Positions 1 through 9,135 of a DNA stretch of 27,500 nucleotides are shown here, one piece after another (positions within the stretch are counted from its first letter, which is position 1; every line of letters begins with the position of its first letter). The position numbers were made by a program, and so were the translations under genes. The notes beneath the pieces are model-generated. The model had not been told where the DNA came from, did no database searches, and worked only from the letters and a program-made list of their open reading frames with translations. The stretch covers positions 645,001-672,500 of the forward strand of contig WPIO01000071.1 in NCBI GenBank assembly GCA_009760855.2, in the 5' to 3' direction. The stretch is from Cristatella mucedo (Eukaryota > Bryozoa > Phylactolaemata > Cristatellidae).

Positions 1-243
1 AAGCGTCAGTGCGGGTAGACAGGAAGCGCTTAAGAGCAAGCCAGGAAGCTCTGAGACGAGCGGTGGCGATTCGGCCTTTAGAATTGGTCCGGTACGCGCG
101 GAAGCGGCTGATTGATGTTGGCTGGCCTGTCAACCTCCGCCTTCACTCGTTCCAAGAAAGAATCGTCTTGAACCCACTCGCCATTCAAGCTGGACAGAGG
201 TGCCTTTCCAGTGGCCTATATTCCTTGCCGTAATGGGCCGGGG
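1..243. other. Unassigned sequence at left edge
   Basis: An open frame spans 9-233, but I recognise no domain, splice site or repeat in it. Confidence 0.3.
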
Positions 244-1045
244 TGTCGGGCCCAATACCACTAAGCGCTTGCCCCATTGTTTCAGCTAGGTATTTAAGAG
301 TCGAGCGACGCTCGCTCTTGGTCTTACGGTCTTTTGTCTTTGGTCCGGCTTCGACGCCGTCGCACTCGTTTCTCTGAAAGCGAGGGAGGAGGGCGGGCTG
401 TTCGCCGGCGATTGACGGAACAGGACGAGACAGTGCTAGGAGGATTCGGCGGAACTCCACCGAACACGGTCGTATCGCGCCCGAGCTGGCATTGTGTGTT
501 CTTTCGTGTTTTGTGTTTCTTTTGTGTCGTGTGTGTGCGTGCTAGCACGTGGTCTCGGCATAGGGATTGCCGGTGCGAGCTAGGCGTGGTTGGCGTGTGT
601 GGAGCCCTAGTTCCCCAGATAGGGTTTGGGCTCCGGTTCGCGCTCCAGTGTGGAGAAGTATTTCCTCCACAGGAGTGCTTGAGTTGGCGTGTGTGGAGTA
701 TTCCTGTCGCACTGGTGGAAACCGAGTTCTAGTTCTCCGGGTAGGGTTTAGACTCCGGTTCGCGCTTCAGTGTGGAGAAGTATTCCCTCCGCAAGAGTGC
801 TTAAGTTGGCGTGTTTGGGGTATTCCCTCGGCACAGGTGGGAACGGATTCCTAGTTCACCGGTTAGGGTTTAGGGTCCGGGTCGCGCTTAGTGTGGAGGA
901 GTATTCCCTCCACAAGAGTAATAGTGCAGCTGAGAACGTGCGAGGAGTGTGGAGATAAAGCTGAACTAGGCGCGCAGCGACTTTGTGCGCTTGCGAATAA
1001 AGTTCAGTAAAATCCCAAATTTGTTTGTCTCGCTTTCCAATTCAC
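244..1045 (+). mobile_element. LTR-like or stand-alone promoter/poly(A) segment
   Basis: A TATA-like tatttaag lies at 291-298, and an AATAAA at 996-1001 followed by a T/GT-rich stretch. That is the element order of an LTR retrotransposon's U3-R-U5. Three 122-bp repeats lie between them. No terminal repeat pair or coding domain of a retroelement is visible, so a solo LTR or an unrelated transcription unit are both open. Confidence 0.3.
608..945. repeat. Three 122-bp tandem repeats with TTTAGGG-like core
   Basis: Units begin at 608, 730 and 852. Each carries tagttc, then a gtagggttt-type core, then ctccggttcgcgct and a gtgtggagaagta stretch. The third copy reads ttagggtttaggg. Copies differ by scattered substitutions. 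Confidence 0.85.
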
Positions 1046-1233
1046 GCCGCGGACTCACGACCCCCTTTAGTAACGGTAAGCAGGTTAGCGCCAGAAACGC
1101 TCGTTTCGTTGCGGCCAGCTAGGCGCGCACCGAACGGCATTAGGCAATAGGCTACGCCGCTAGGTCAAGCCTACCCCGCTGAGCCTTCGGCGTTACATAT
1201 GCATTCATACAGACATAGATATATGCGAATTGC

Positions 1234-1390
<157 letters not shown>

Positions 1391-2092
1391 TGCGCGTGGG
1401 CCTTGCTGAGTCTAGTCGCTACACGTGCGAGGATCTGCCGGCGAGGGCTCCTTGGACCGGAAGCTGGGGGGGGAGGGAGGGACCACACGTAGCCGCCTTC
1501 ACTGTCTTTCCCCAGTGGCAGTCGTCCAGCGCTAAGTCAGCTTCATCACTTTCCAGTCTGCGTTGCCGCTGCTGGGCTCTCACGATCACTTGACCGTGGC
1601 TCGGCTGCTGCTGCTGCTTCGCTGTAACTCCGGTGGCCAGACGCTAGCGCCCAGTGCCGAAAGTGGGTCACATCCGGTTTAGTGTGTGCCTTACATAACC
1701 CGGCAACGGCTAGGTCGATTGCAGCCGTCGCTAGCCGAGACGCCGCTCTCTCTCAATCTCAAGCCGCGCCTCGTGAGCCGCTGTGGCGGAACGCTGTTTG
1801 TCTAGTGGCGGAAAGCTATTGTCGCTGCACAGGTAGCTGAGGTAGCGAGGCGGCACCGCTGCTCGCTCTGAAGGCGAACCGTCGCGGCCGGCTGCGTGGC
1901 GTGTCGCAGACCGCGAACGGACGATGCTACTGCTACTGCTCATGGGCTAATGGGCCGATCGGGCACACAGCTCGCCGACGAAGCCGCTGCTTATGCGGCT
2001 CTCGCCGTTTTTCCAGTCTTTCCCGATCGGCCGCGCGCCTGACACGTTGTGCCTGTAGGTCGCTGTCAGCAGCCGCCCGCGAGCGAGCGACC
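1391..2092 (+). promoter_or_regulatory. Presumed promoter and 5' leader of the SOUL gene
   Basis: This is the GC- and CpG-rich flank before the Kozak ATG at 2093. I see no TATA box close to the ATG. At 1466-1481 four G-runs in a row (8+3+3, separated by single A) form a potential G-quadruplex. A short ORF sits at 1924-1950. The role as promoter is inferred from position and composition only. Confidence 0.4.
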
Positions 2093-2170
2093 ATGGCACG
2101 GAGGTGGGTGCCGCCGGCGTTCTGCAAGGGTTTCGATTGTCCAATGTACGAGGTCCTCGACCGAACGGCG
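2093..2170 (+). CDS. HEBP2: SOUL gene exon 1 (start codon)
   Basis: This exon encodes 26 residues from ATG to ...DRTA and ends in phase 0 before donor gtacgt at 2171. It holds the FC-x4-C-P-x-Y/F-E-V motif that opens SOUL domains, with C11 and C16. The upstream frame has no other ATG. A short upstream ORF (1924-1950, 8 codons, Leu-rich) would lie in the leader if transcription starts before 1924. Confidence 0.9.
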
Positions 2171-5100
2171 GTACGTGCTTTGCCGCCGTTGCTAAGCAGA
2201 GCTGCTGCTGCTGAAGATCTCGCGAAGATTCGCAAGTAGCTCCGGGGGTGGGGGACAGGAGGCTGCCGCAACGACCCTGACCTCAGCTCAGTGCAGAGTA
2301 CTCGAGTGCTCGACGTGCGTTCAGTCCTTGGGTAGGGGGCGGGGTCTCGTGCCAGCCTCTTTGTGGGTGCAGCCGAAGCAGCCCCTGTGTTGCAGCTGCA
2401 GCAGCTGTCACTGTGCCGACGTCGGCACGGATGCTCGAGGTTGGTGCCACTGGCCATGGTTGAGAAGCTTCCTAACTTATAATAATACTATGACTAATGA
2501 ATTTGTATAGCCTCCATAGAGAACTAAATCTCTTTCTGTGCATTTGCTGTAAAGGAAGCATGATCGAACGATTAGTGGTAGAGCAGGCACAAGGACTATG
2601 CGCGAAAAAAGGTGACATAAACTGTATCAACACGTTCAACCTGTGCTGGCGTTCATACGCCAGCACGGGATGCAGTAGCTGTGACTAGCATGTTGATTTA
2701 GTAGGCTAGGAAGCCTGATTGGGGACACGTTTGGCTAGGTTCGACCGGCGCTATAAGAACCAACTGAACCTAAAAGTCAGTGACAAAAATAGATTAAATT
2801 ATATGAATGAATATATAAGACATATTCATACATTATAAATACATGAATATATAATGAATTGTACGAAAAAATAGAAAATATGAATTTGTACTATCTAGTA
2901 CTCATTCATATGAATGCGTACTATCTAGTAGTACTCATTGATATGAATGTGTACTATCTAGTACTCATTCATATGAATGAGTACTAGAAGCAATGTCAGT
3001 AGTCCTGCCTGACGTCGGCTGCATTTGCTCGTCGGCTGCATTTGCTTCGGTGGCATTTGCTTCGGTGGCATTTGCGCCTGGCATTTGTCCTGGCCTCTGT
3101 TCAAGCTCAACCAGTCTGAGTCGATAATCTGGTCGATATCTGGTCAATAGTCCAAAAATCTGGTCGATAATCCAATCAAGCTTGAATCATGCTGGGCCGC
3201 CGAGCCGTGGCGCCAGGTCGCACCTTCGGCCACGGCATCCACTTGAGCCGCCTGGTTGCTGCCGGCGGCTTGGCTCAGGTCGAAGCCGAAGCTCTGCCAC
3301 CAAGGACGCATTCCTTTCGGAAGAGATCGCGAGCGACCTCGAGAGGACGAATGTTCGAGTGTTTCTGCTGCAGTCGACCAGGAAAGGATGAGCCATAGTC
3401 GGCAGTGAAAGAGTAGATGCCGTTGCGTAAGAATCGTGGAAGCCAGTTCCACGAGTTCCAGGACGAGCAAAAGATTCCGGTAGCACAACGGTCTCCAAGT
3501 GGGAGTGGCAGTGGTATGGAACAGCTAATTCATTGTCCACATCTGAGGACCTGAGGGCGGAAGCGGAAGCTGATGTACCTCGCAGCAGTTCTGCACGGCG
3601 TGAAGGAGCCAGTGAAGCCAGCCTTGAAAGCCTTGTGGGTAACGGCTCGTGAGAGATGTATCTATTGCAGAGCGTCTTGCTGCTCTGTCCTGTCCTGATC
3701 ATCGAGAGGCAGAGACCGACGAGAGCGGCAAACGAGAGCCACGGTGCTTTGCATGTCGCCTGTGCGCACGCCGTTGCAGGACTACGAGCTTCGACGCTAC
3801 CCGCCCAGCCGCTGGGTGACGTGCGAGACACGCGCACGGTCGTACCAGGAGGCTGCAAGAGTCCTGCAAGGCGGCGGCATGTTCAACAGTCTGTTTCAGT
3901 ACATCTCTGGCTACAACGCAGCCGGTTAGCAGCTCGGACGCTGTGCCCTGAGGCAGGGGAGAATAGCTTGCTGCAGCAGGCGCACCGACCATCTCGCGCG
4001 ATACAATGCGGCTGGGCATGGCCGCAGCAGTGGCGGCCTTCTCGTTGTCGTCGCACGACCGCCCTGCACCTCTGCAGGACTCTGCGCCTGCATCGTGCAA
4101 CGTCTGCTCCCGAGCAGCTGGACCCTCTGCTTCTGCCGTCTGCCCTTCGTGCCCGATTCTTGTTCTCCTCCTCCGCCCACTCCTTTTGCGCCTTGTTTGC
4201 CCTTTGCTTGGATGCAGGGCTACACTAGAGTCACTCTCCGGGTACGGCCATGCACCGTCGGATCTCGCAGCCTCTGCTGCAGCGTTGCAGCTCGTGGCTC
4301 AAATCGGTGTGTGGGAGCTCAATTGCGGCTCGTGGTAGCGCCATCGCGCTAAAGCAGCTGCTGGCGCCGTTGGGCAGGCCAGAAAATCGATATGACGGTG
4401 CCGGTGCTGATGCGGATTGCGCCCCAACCGGACAGCTCTGCATCCATGTCCTTCTACGTGCCACCCGATGTGGCCGCTCCTCAGCCGGCCGATCGGTCGG
4501 TTCGACTCATGCAGCTGCCCGACATTACCGTCTACGTGCGGTAAGATTGGTCTACGGATGGAGTCGCTGTGCATAAACGATCGTGTATACCGTGTATATC
4601 TCGTGCATTCGCGATGCACCTTGAACACATGCAAACGCTATTGGCAGCTGTAGCTGGTCGATAATCCAATGCAAACACGATACATGCACTTACCTGCATT
4701 GACACATGCACACTCACTTACACACTTGCACATGCCGATACATGCAATTGTAAAGCACCTTGAAAGAGATTGAGTTCTTTGATGGTGCTTTATCAAATGT
4801 ATTATTATTATTATTATTATTATTATAGACACATGCACACACATGCGCGCGCACACACACACACACACACACACATACCCGAGCGCACGTGCGTGCACAC
4901 ACACACACAAGCGCTCACGCAAGTTCACACAGACAAGCAAACTCACTGTCATGTGTACAGTTGACTTGAGCAAACAACGACAGGCCCCATTGCGCATAAT
5001 GGGGAGAGCAGGGCTGCTGGGCACTCAATTCGTGCACCACACTCAATTCGGTGCTTTTATTTAGTTTATCGGTCTGTCTCTGTCTGTCTGTGTGTCCCTC

Positions 5101-6001
5101 TCTTTCTCTCTCTGTTTTCTTTCTCTCGGTCTGCTGGTCTGTCTCTATTTCTCCCAGTCCCTGTATTTTTGCCTCTTTCTCTCTCTCTCTGAATTTCTCT
5201 GACGCCTTGAAGACCAGATTGGTGTTAAGCTTAAAAGTGCTCTGTTGCATAACCCTGTAAGCCCTAGCTTTGCGAATTCTGCCTGTTTTTATCAAGGACG
5301 ATCATCAAGGACGACCATCAGATGCTAAGAATAAAGAGTCCAAGCCTTTGGCTGAGGAGAGGAGATAGACTGGCATCCGAATGGACGATTTGGTCACTCA
5401 GTAGTGAGAGGACAATAGAGGTTGTTAGGAGAACTGGTTCTTAAAATGACAAGTAGAGATTGAGCATGTCGTTTTGAATAGCATGGATCGCTTGGCTGCA
5501 GCCTTTAGCAAAGTCATGAGAAGCTTCGACAGATCGGGTCGGGTCAAAGAAACATATCTCATGCAGGAAATAGCAGCAGCAAATACGCAGGGTCTACTGT
5601 GTCGGCACCGTGTGGTCGCCGAACCAATCTGCCACTGCTGTGCACATTTCCTCCAACCACGTTATGCTTGTTGACATTGAGTATGCTATCGCTAACCCTT
5701 CGATCATGCTTCCCTCACAGCACGTGTAAAAAGCATAGAAAGAGATTTTTAAGTTCTCCTAGCGTGCTGTGCAAATGTATTATTATTATTATCATTATCT
5801 CTAGTCTGACCTGTTCGGGCATGTCGCAGGTCGTTCGGTGGATTCATGGAGCACGACGATGCCGAACGGCAGGCTTCGATCCTGGCCAACTCAATCGGAG
5901 ACCGGTCAAAATTCGATAGCAGCCACTACTACTCTGCTGCCTACGACGCCCCGTTCCGCGCCAACAACCGGCACAACGAGGTCTGGCTGGTCAAGACGTG
6001 A
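2093..6001 (+). CDS. HEBP2: SOUL/HEBP2-family heme-binding protein, complete 4-exon gene
   Basis: The CDS joins 2093-2170, 3780-3924, 4378-4540 and 5830-6001: 558 nt, 185 residues plus TGA. All introns are GT-AG (donors gtacgt, gttagc, gtaaga; acceptors all cag) and phases match (0/0, 1/1, 2/2). SOUL hallmarks appear in order: FCKGFDCPMYEV (res. 10-21), DYELRRY (27-33), FQYISGYNAAGQKIDMTVPV (65-84), SFYVPPDV (98-105), ITVYVRSFGGF (124-134), YYSAAYDAPF (162-171) and NRHNEVWLVKT (175-185). Vertebrate HEBP1 and HEBP2 are about 190-205 residues, so this is full length. The family binds heme or other tetrapyrroles in the cytosol, and HEBP2 is also linked to mitochondrial permeability and cell death. 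There is no signal peptide. The ATG lies in a strong Kozak context (gcgaccATGG) and is the first in-frame ATG. Assignment to HEBP2 rather than another SOUL paralogue is less certain than the family. Confidence 0.93.
2475..2790 (-). mobile_element. L2/CR1-type LINE 3'-end relic
   Basis: The inverted tail (tatagcc...agagaactaaatctct...tttgctgtaaaggaagca) matches the tail of the LINE at 26133-26240. Diverged matches to its upstream part continue to about 2790. It lies in intron 1 of the SOUL gene. Confidence 0.6.
2643..2666. repeat. 10-bp perfect inverted repeat with 4-nt loop
   Basis: The left arm gtgctggcgt (2643-2652) and right arm acgccagcac (2657-2666) are separated by tcat, giving a stable GC-rich hairpin inside the LINE relic. 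Confidence 0.9.
2880..2988. repeat. Tandem ~30-bp palindromic minisatellite
   Basis: Units of the form tatgaatg-y-gtactatctagtactcattca repeat three to four times with periods of about 30-33. Each unit is almost its own reverse complement (tactcattcatatgaatgagta). Confidence 0.85.
3003..3090. repeat. Minisatellite, ~15-bp unit tcggtggcatttgct
   Basis: Five or so imperfect copies, with gcatttg as the constant core. Confidence 0.75.
3120..3178. repeat. Short ctggtcgata repeats
   Basis: Three copies of ctggtcgata/ctggtcaata lie here. The form ctggtcgataatccaat also recurs at about 4653, suggesting dispersed related repeats. Confidence 0.6.
3780..3924 (+). CDS. HEBP2: SOUL gene exon 2
   Basis: The acceptor is gttgcag at 3773-3779; phase 0 in, phase 1 out. 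It encodes DYELRRYPPSRWV and the helix leading to FNSLFQYISGYNAA. The donor gttagc is non-ideal. The splice is supported because it rebuilds the conserved YISG-x-N-x2-GQKI junction with exon 3. Confidence 0.9.
4378..4540 (+). CDS. HEBP2: SOUL gene exon 3
   Basis: The acceptor is ttgggcag and the donor gtaaga at 4541; phase 1 in, phase 2 out. It encodes QKIDMTVPV, the SOUL core strand corresponding to KIKMTAPV in human HEBP2. It continues through SMSFYVPPDV and ends at LPDITVYV. Intron 3 that follows holds two LINE 3' tails and a CA array. Confidence 0.92.
4749..4826 (+). mobile_element. L2-like 3' tail (SINE/LINE end) with (ATT)n
   Basis: tgtaaagcacc...agagattgagttcttt...ggtgcttta is followed by an (ATT)n tract at 4801-4826. 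The complementary agcacc/ggtgct arms form the hairpin typical of L2 3' ends. In intron 3 of the SOUL gene. Confidence 0.75.
4831..4915. repeat. (CA)n array with CATG/CGCG interruptions
   Basis: cacaca runs flank a short gcgcgcgc segment. Confidence 0.95.
5069..5193. repeat. CT/CTGT-rich simple repeat
   Basis: Mixed tctg and tctc units, pyrimidine-rich on the + strand. Confidence 0.9.
5725..5800 (+). mobile_element. L2-like 3' tail with (ATT)n
   Basis: tgtaaaaagcatagaaagagat...aagttctcc...gtgctgtgcaaatg ends in attattattatt. It lies about 30 nt upstream of SOUL exon 4, close to the branch-point region. Confidence 0.7.
5830..6001 (+). CDS. HEBP2: SOUL gene exon 4 (stop codon)
   Basis: The acceptor is atgtcgcag. 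The split CG|G codon rebuilds Arg129 of the conserved VRSFGGF motif. The exon encodes the C-terminal half of the second beta-alpha repeat, ending NRHNEVWLVKT and TGA at 5999-6001. Human HEBP1 ends similarly (RRNEIWLLKT). Confidence 0.93.
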
Positions 6002-6230
6002 CTCTGCCGCGAACCGTGCTCCGGCAAGTCTGCCGGCACAGAGCCGGCTGCCGTGCAGAAGCCGAACTTTCCAAACCAAGCGTTGGCTTGTCAGCTTTTT
6101 TATGTTTCAAAATGCAACTGCTGCCACTGGCCGCTTCACTCTTCTGGGAACACTGCCGGTTTACAAAATAACTAATCGTTTCATTGCTGGTCCCACTGGT
6201 CTTTAATAAAGCTGAATAACGCAGCAGCAG
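6002..6230 (+). promoter_or_regulatory. SOUL gene 3' UTR with AATAAA poly(A) signal
   Basis: A canonical AATAAA lies at 6205-6210, 204 nt after the stop codon, inside an otherwise featureless 3' UTR. A (GCA)n tract begins 11 nt downstream, about where cleavage would be expected. Confidence 0.7.
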
Positions 6231-6265
6231 CAGCAGCAGAAGCAGCAGCAGCAGAAGCAGCAGCC
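6221..6265. repeat. (GCA)n trinucleotide repeat
   Basis: About 15 gca/gaa units directly after the SOUL poly(A) signal. Confidence 0.95.
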
Positions 6266-6362
6266 TGCCTGTCATTCCTGCTCAGCACTCACAACACTGA
6301 GCTGCCCCAACACTGAGCGTACAGCATTTCTAGTAGCTAGTTTAAACGATCTTGTCTGCAGC

Positions 6363-6443
6363 AAATGTAAAGTGCCCAGAAAGAGATTTGAGTTCTCGGA
6401 GGCTGCTCAATCAAGTGTTATTATTATTATTATTATTATTTAG
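6363..6443 (+). mobile_element. L2-like 3' tail with (ATT)n
   Basis: aatgtaaagtgcc-cagaaagagatttgagttctc...ctgctcaatcaagtg then (TTA)n to 6443. Confidence 0.75.
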
Positions 6444-8229
6444 GCATAACTGATGCCGGCTACCGGTAGCCAGCTTCTTGTCAGTCTGCTAGGATAAACA
6501 CCATCAAAACTCGCAGGTAAGGGAGCGATGTGGCTGCTGGGGCACGTGACCAGTGTGATGGACACGTGACTGGAGCCACAGAAACGTTCACGTGATGTGC
6601 AGCTGGCTGCCCAGTCGGGTGAAATGGCCATCATTCCTTAATTGAGAGGACAGAGCTGCTGGAAATGTGTCCGAACTCAAGACGGCTTGACCTTGACCTC
6701 ACGTTGGTGCTAGTCGTGGGAGCAGAACAGAGCTAAGTTTGGGAGCCCAAGCCTGGGCAAGCCATCTGCAAGTACCAGCGGCATTAGCAGCTGCAGAGAA
6801 GAAGCAGCAGGGTAACCGCTCGATCGTGGCTAGTCTTTCGGTACATAGTGGCCATGCTGATGCCCTGTCATGTGCGATTGCTCGTGCAAGTGATTGTGTG
6901 GTCGAGAAGAGCCCTGCAGCAGCATTTAAGTCAGCTACCATCTGTTAACTGTGTTAAAACAGCCCAGCCCAGCTCAGCCTCTTAGGTTGTGCGATTTTCT
7001 CGAAGGCTCGGGTCTCCTGATTTTCCTAAATACCACGGTGTGGCTCGTCATTATACAGCTATCCGAATACCGAACTTCACTCTCGCTCGGCGTCATCCCA
7101 CTTAGTCCCAGTTTAGGGTTCTTCAATCGTCCATCTCTGGAAACCAACTGCTAGCAGTTGCATGGCCTCGTGGCTAGTGTCACGGATTCGAGAGCTTAAG
7201 ACAGACTACTGGCCGTGACCGCGAGCCTTTCAGACGAACTGCTGACGTCCTTTCGAATATGTATCTGGCCTCGAAGAGTTCTCAAGCCAGTCCGATAGCC
7301 ATCGGCTAAGGCTAATGCTCGTAAGTATCAATGCCACAACTATAGATCGCCCTGCAGCGATCTCTCAGCGCACTCACAGATTAGCCACTAACTGGGCCAC
7401 CCTCTATATTCTGACCCGATGCTTACATATTAGGTTAGACGCATTAATATACCAGTATAGCCGCTCGACCACCACTCCTTTGACTGCCCATAGGAATGGC
7501 AGAATGAAGACTTTGAGGCAGGCTTTTTTATTTGTTTACCAAGCTACGCAGTTCCAATTCAGTTATTTTGCTCAGGGTTCGTAGAAAAAACGTTGAGCAA
7601 GAAAAAAAATTGGCAGCAATCGCCTTCACCAGTTCCCACTTTACTGCCTACCGATATAATCGACCTGTTACTGGAGCTGCTCTGTGCAGATCAGCCATAG
7701 AGTACTGCCGCCAAGGCTGCAACATGATGTGCTCCACACCTGCTCGTTCGTAGGTCCCTTTCCCGGGGGGGGGGAGGGGGACACTGCCATATGGTAGGCA
7801 CAGCTCAATTTCCTGATCCATTCCCTGGCGGAAGGTTCCAGTGTCAGGCCCTGGCTCATTCCCCGGTCCAGTTTCCTGGTCCATTCCCTAGGGGAGCGCC
7901 AGGCATTGCGGTTGGCTGGCTTTACGGTTGGTGCAGCCGATAAGAGAGGCCAATAGTGACTCGAGATGGCACGAACCCCTGAAAGACTCGACACCCCACG
8001 AAGGTGCATTCTGAGCCAGTAACCAGCACAATGATGTCTGGCTGATCAAGGTTCATTTAATACGCTACCACCTCGGATGTTTGTGAGCGCTGCCAGTTTG
8101 ACCTGCGGGTAGTGATTCTCAACTGCACAGCACAGGCACAGGCTTAGGGCCAAGTGTAGGGCCAAGGCTTGCAATGATGCCTCTCTTGTCGACTATCTAG
8201 GCATCGCCAGGTGACCACTATCTGCAGAA
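6444..8229. other. Intergenic, no supported gene
   Basis: Only short frames are seen; one at 6739-6948 is Ala/Ser-rich without a recognisable domain. A G-run lies at 7765-7780, and a pair of diverged ttcctg-tccattccct repeats at about 7810-7890. A tRNA-like head may lie near 7160-7200. Confidence 0.4.
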
Positions 8230-8660
8230 TAATAGTAAGGCATTTGTATACCGTCCCAAGAGAACTTGATCTCTTTTAATGAACTATTCGTATCCCGAAA
8301 AGGAAGCATGTCAATTGGTTTATGGTCACATCAAAGTGGCAATTAACATGGTCTGAGCACATGCTGTAAGGAACAGTTGTGGGTGTCTAGCTCTATTATA
8401 AATGAGGAGTCGGCAGATGTCGCGATGCCAGTAGGGAGTAAGATCCAGGCTTCGGTAGCATGCGATCTGGTAGCATATTCTCAAGAGGATTTTAGGTTGG
8501 TAAGTAACACAGCTAAGCATTTACAATCACAAGAGTGACCAGTACGATGCCAAGCCTGATTAGGAAGTAATTCGTAGGGGTAGAGAGTAGAATGATCTTA
8601 AAATGAGTAACAAAACCATTTAGAATTCCAAGCTTATAATGGACTCCCTAACAAGCATCG
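8230..8660 (-). mobile_element. L2/CR1-type LINE relic (3' end, minus)
   Basis: An inverted tail with agagaacttgatctctttt starts the fragment. Collinear diverged similarity follows to the LINE at 26240-26660, including ggagtaagatccaggctt and gagtaacaaaacc. It is coding-dead. Confidence 0.6.
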
Positions 8661-8794
8661 AATCGAATTTATGGTCTTCTCTCAGGCTTAACACTTGCTT
8701 CACTCACTTGTACCAGCTTATCTATGCCACTTCCTTTCTGTCACAGTCTGCTATCGCAGCAACAACCAACCAACACACGTCATAGCGCCCCCCT

Positions 8795-9026
8795 GAAATG
8801 GTGACATTTACTAAGACGCTTAAAACACACCTGTTTATTACAGCATTTGATTGGTCTTTGTTATTCGTCTCTCGTGTGCATGTACCTGCTTACACTGTGC
8901 CTACTGCTTTCGCATGCTACCATCAATTATTTGGTAATGGTTTCTATACAGGATCTATACAGTGCACAGAAAGAGATTCAGTTCTCTGGGAACACTATGC
9001 AAATGCATTATTATTACTATTACTAG
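8795..9026 (+). mobile_element. L2/CR1-type LINE 3' end (plus)
   Basis: A short frame, TFTKTLKTHLF, matches the typical C-terminus of L2/CR1 reverse transcriptase proteins. It is followed by a 3' UTR and the tail agtgcacagaaagagattcag...aacactatgcaaatgcattattatt. Confidence 0.65.
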
Positions 9027-9029
9027 CCT

Positions 9030-9135
9030 TGGCTGCACAAGCCCAAATTTTGCAACGGTACTAGGCTGAAAGTGAGCAGACCTGACTGTGGAGCTGATGC
9101 AGTCAAATAGTGAAAGGTAACTTTGGAACAGCATG
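9030..9135 (-). mobile_element. L2/CR1-type LINE reverse-transcriptase fragment
   Basis: The minus strand encodes STVRSAHFQ and VAKFGL, the motif before the reverse transcriptase C-terminal domain. It matches STVKSAYYFQ in the LINE near 26930. It abuts the plus-strand tail of the previous element head to tail. Confidence 0.55.

Noticed and set aside
852-885. Interstitial telomere (ttagggtttaggg)
   Set aside because: There are fewer than three motif copies in a row, and it is part of a 122-bp unit, so it is not telomeric DNA.
3656-4228. Frame starting MYLLQSVLLLCPVL as a signal peptide for the SOUL protein
   Set aside because: It is out of frame with exon 2, and exon 1 at 2093-2170 supplies the conserved SOUL N-terminus with matching phase.
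7155-7210. tRNA-like segment ggcctcgtggctagtg...ggattcgag
   Set aside because: The A-to-B-box spacing is too short and the arms do not pair; no L2-like tail follows.
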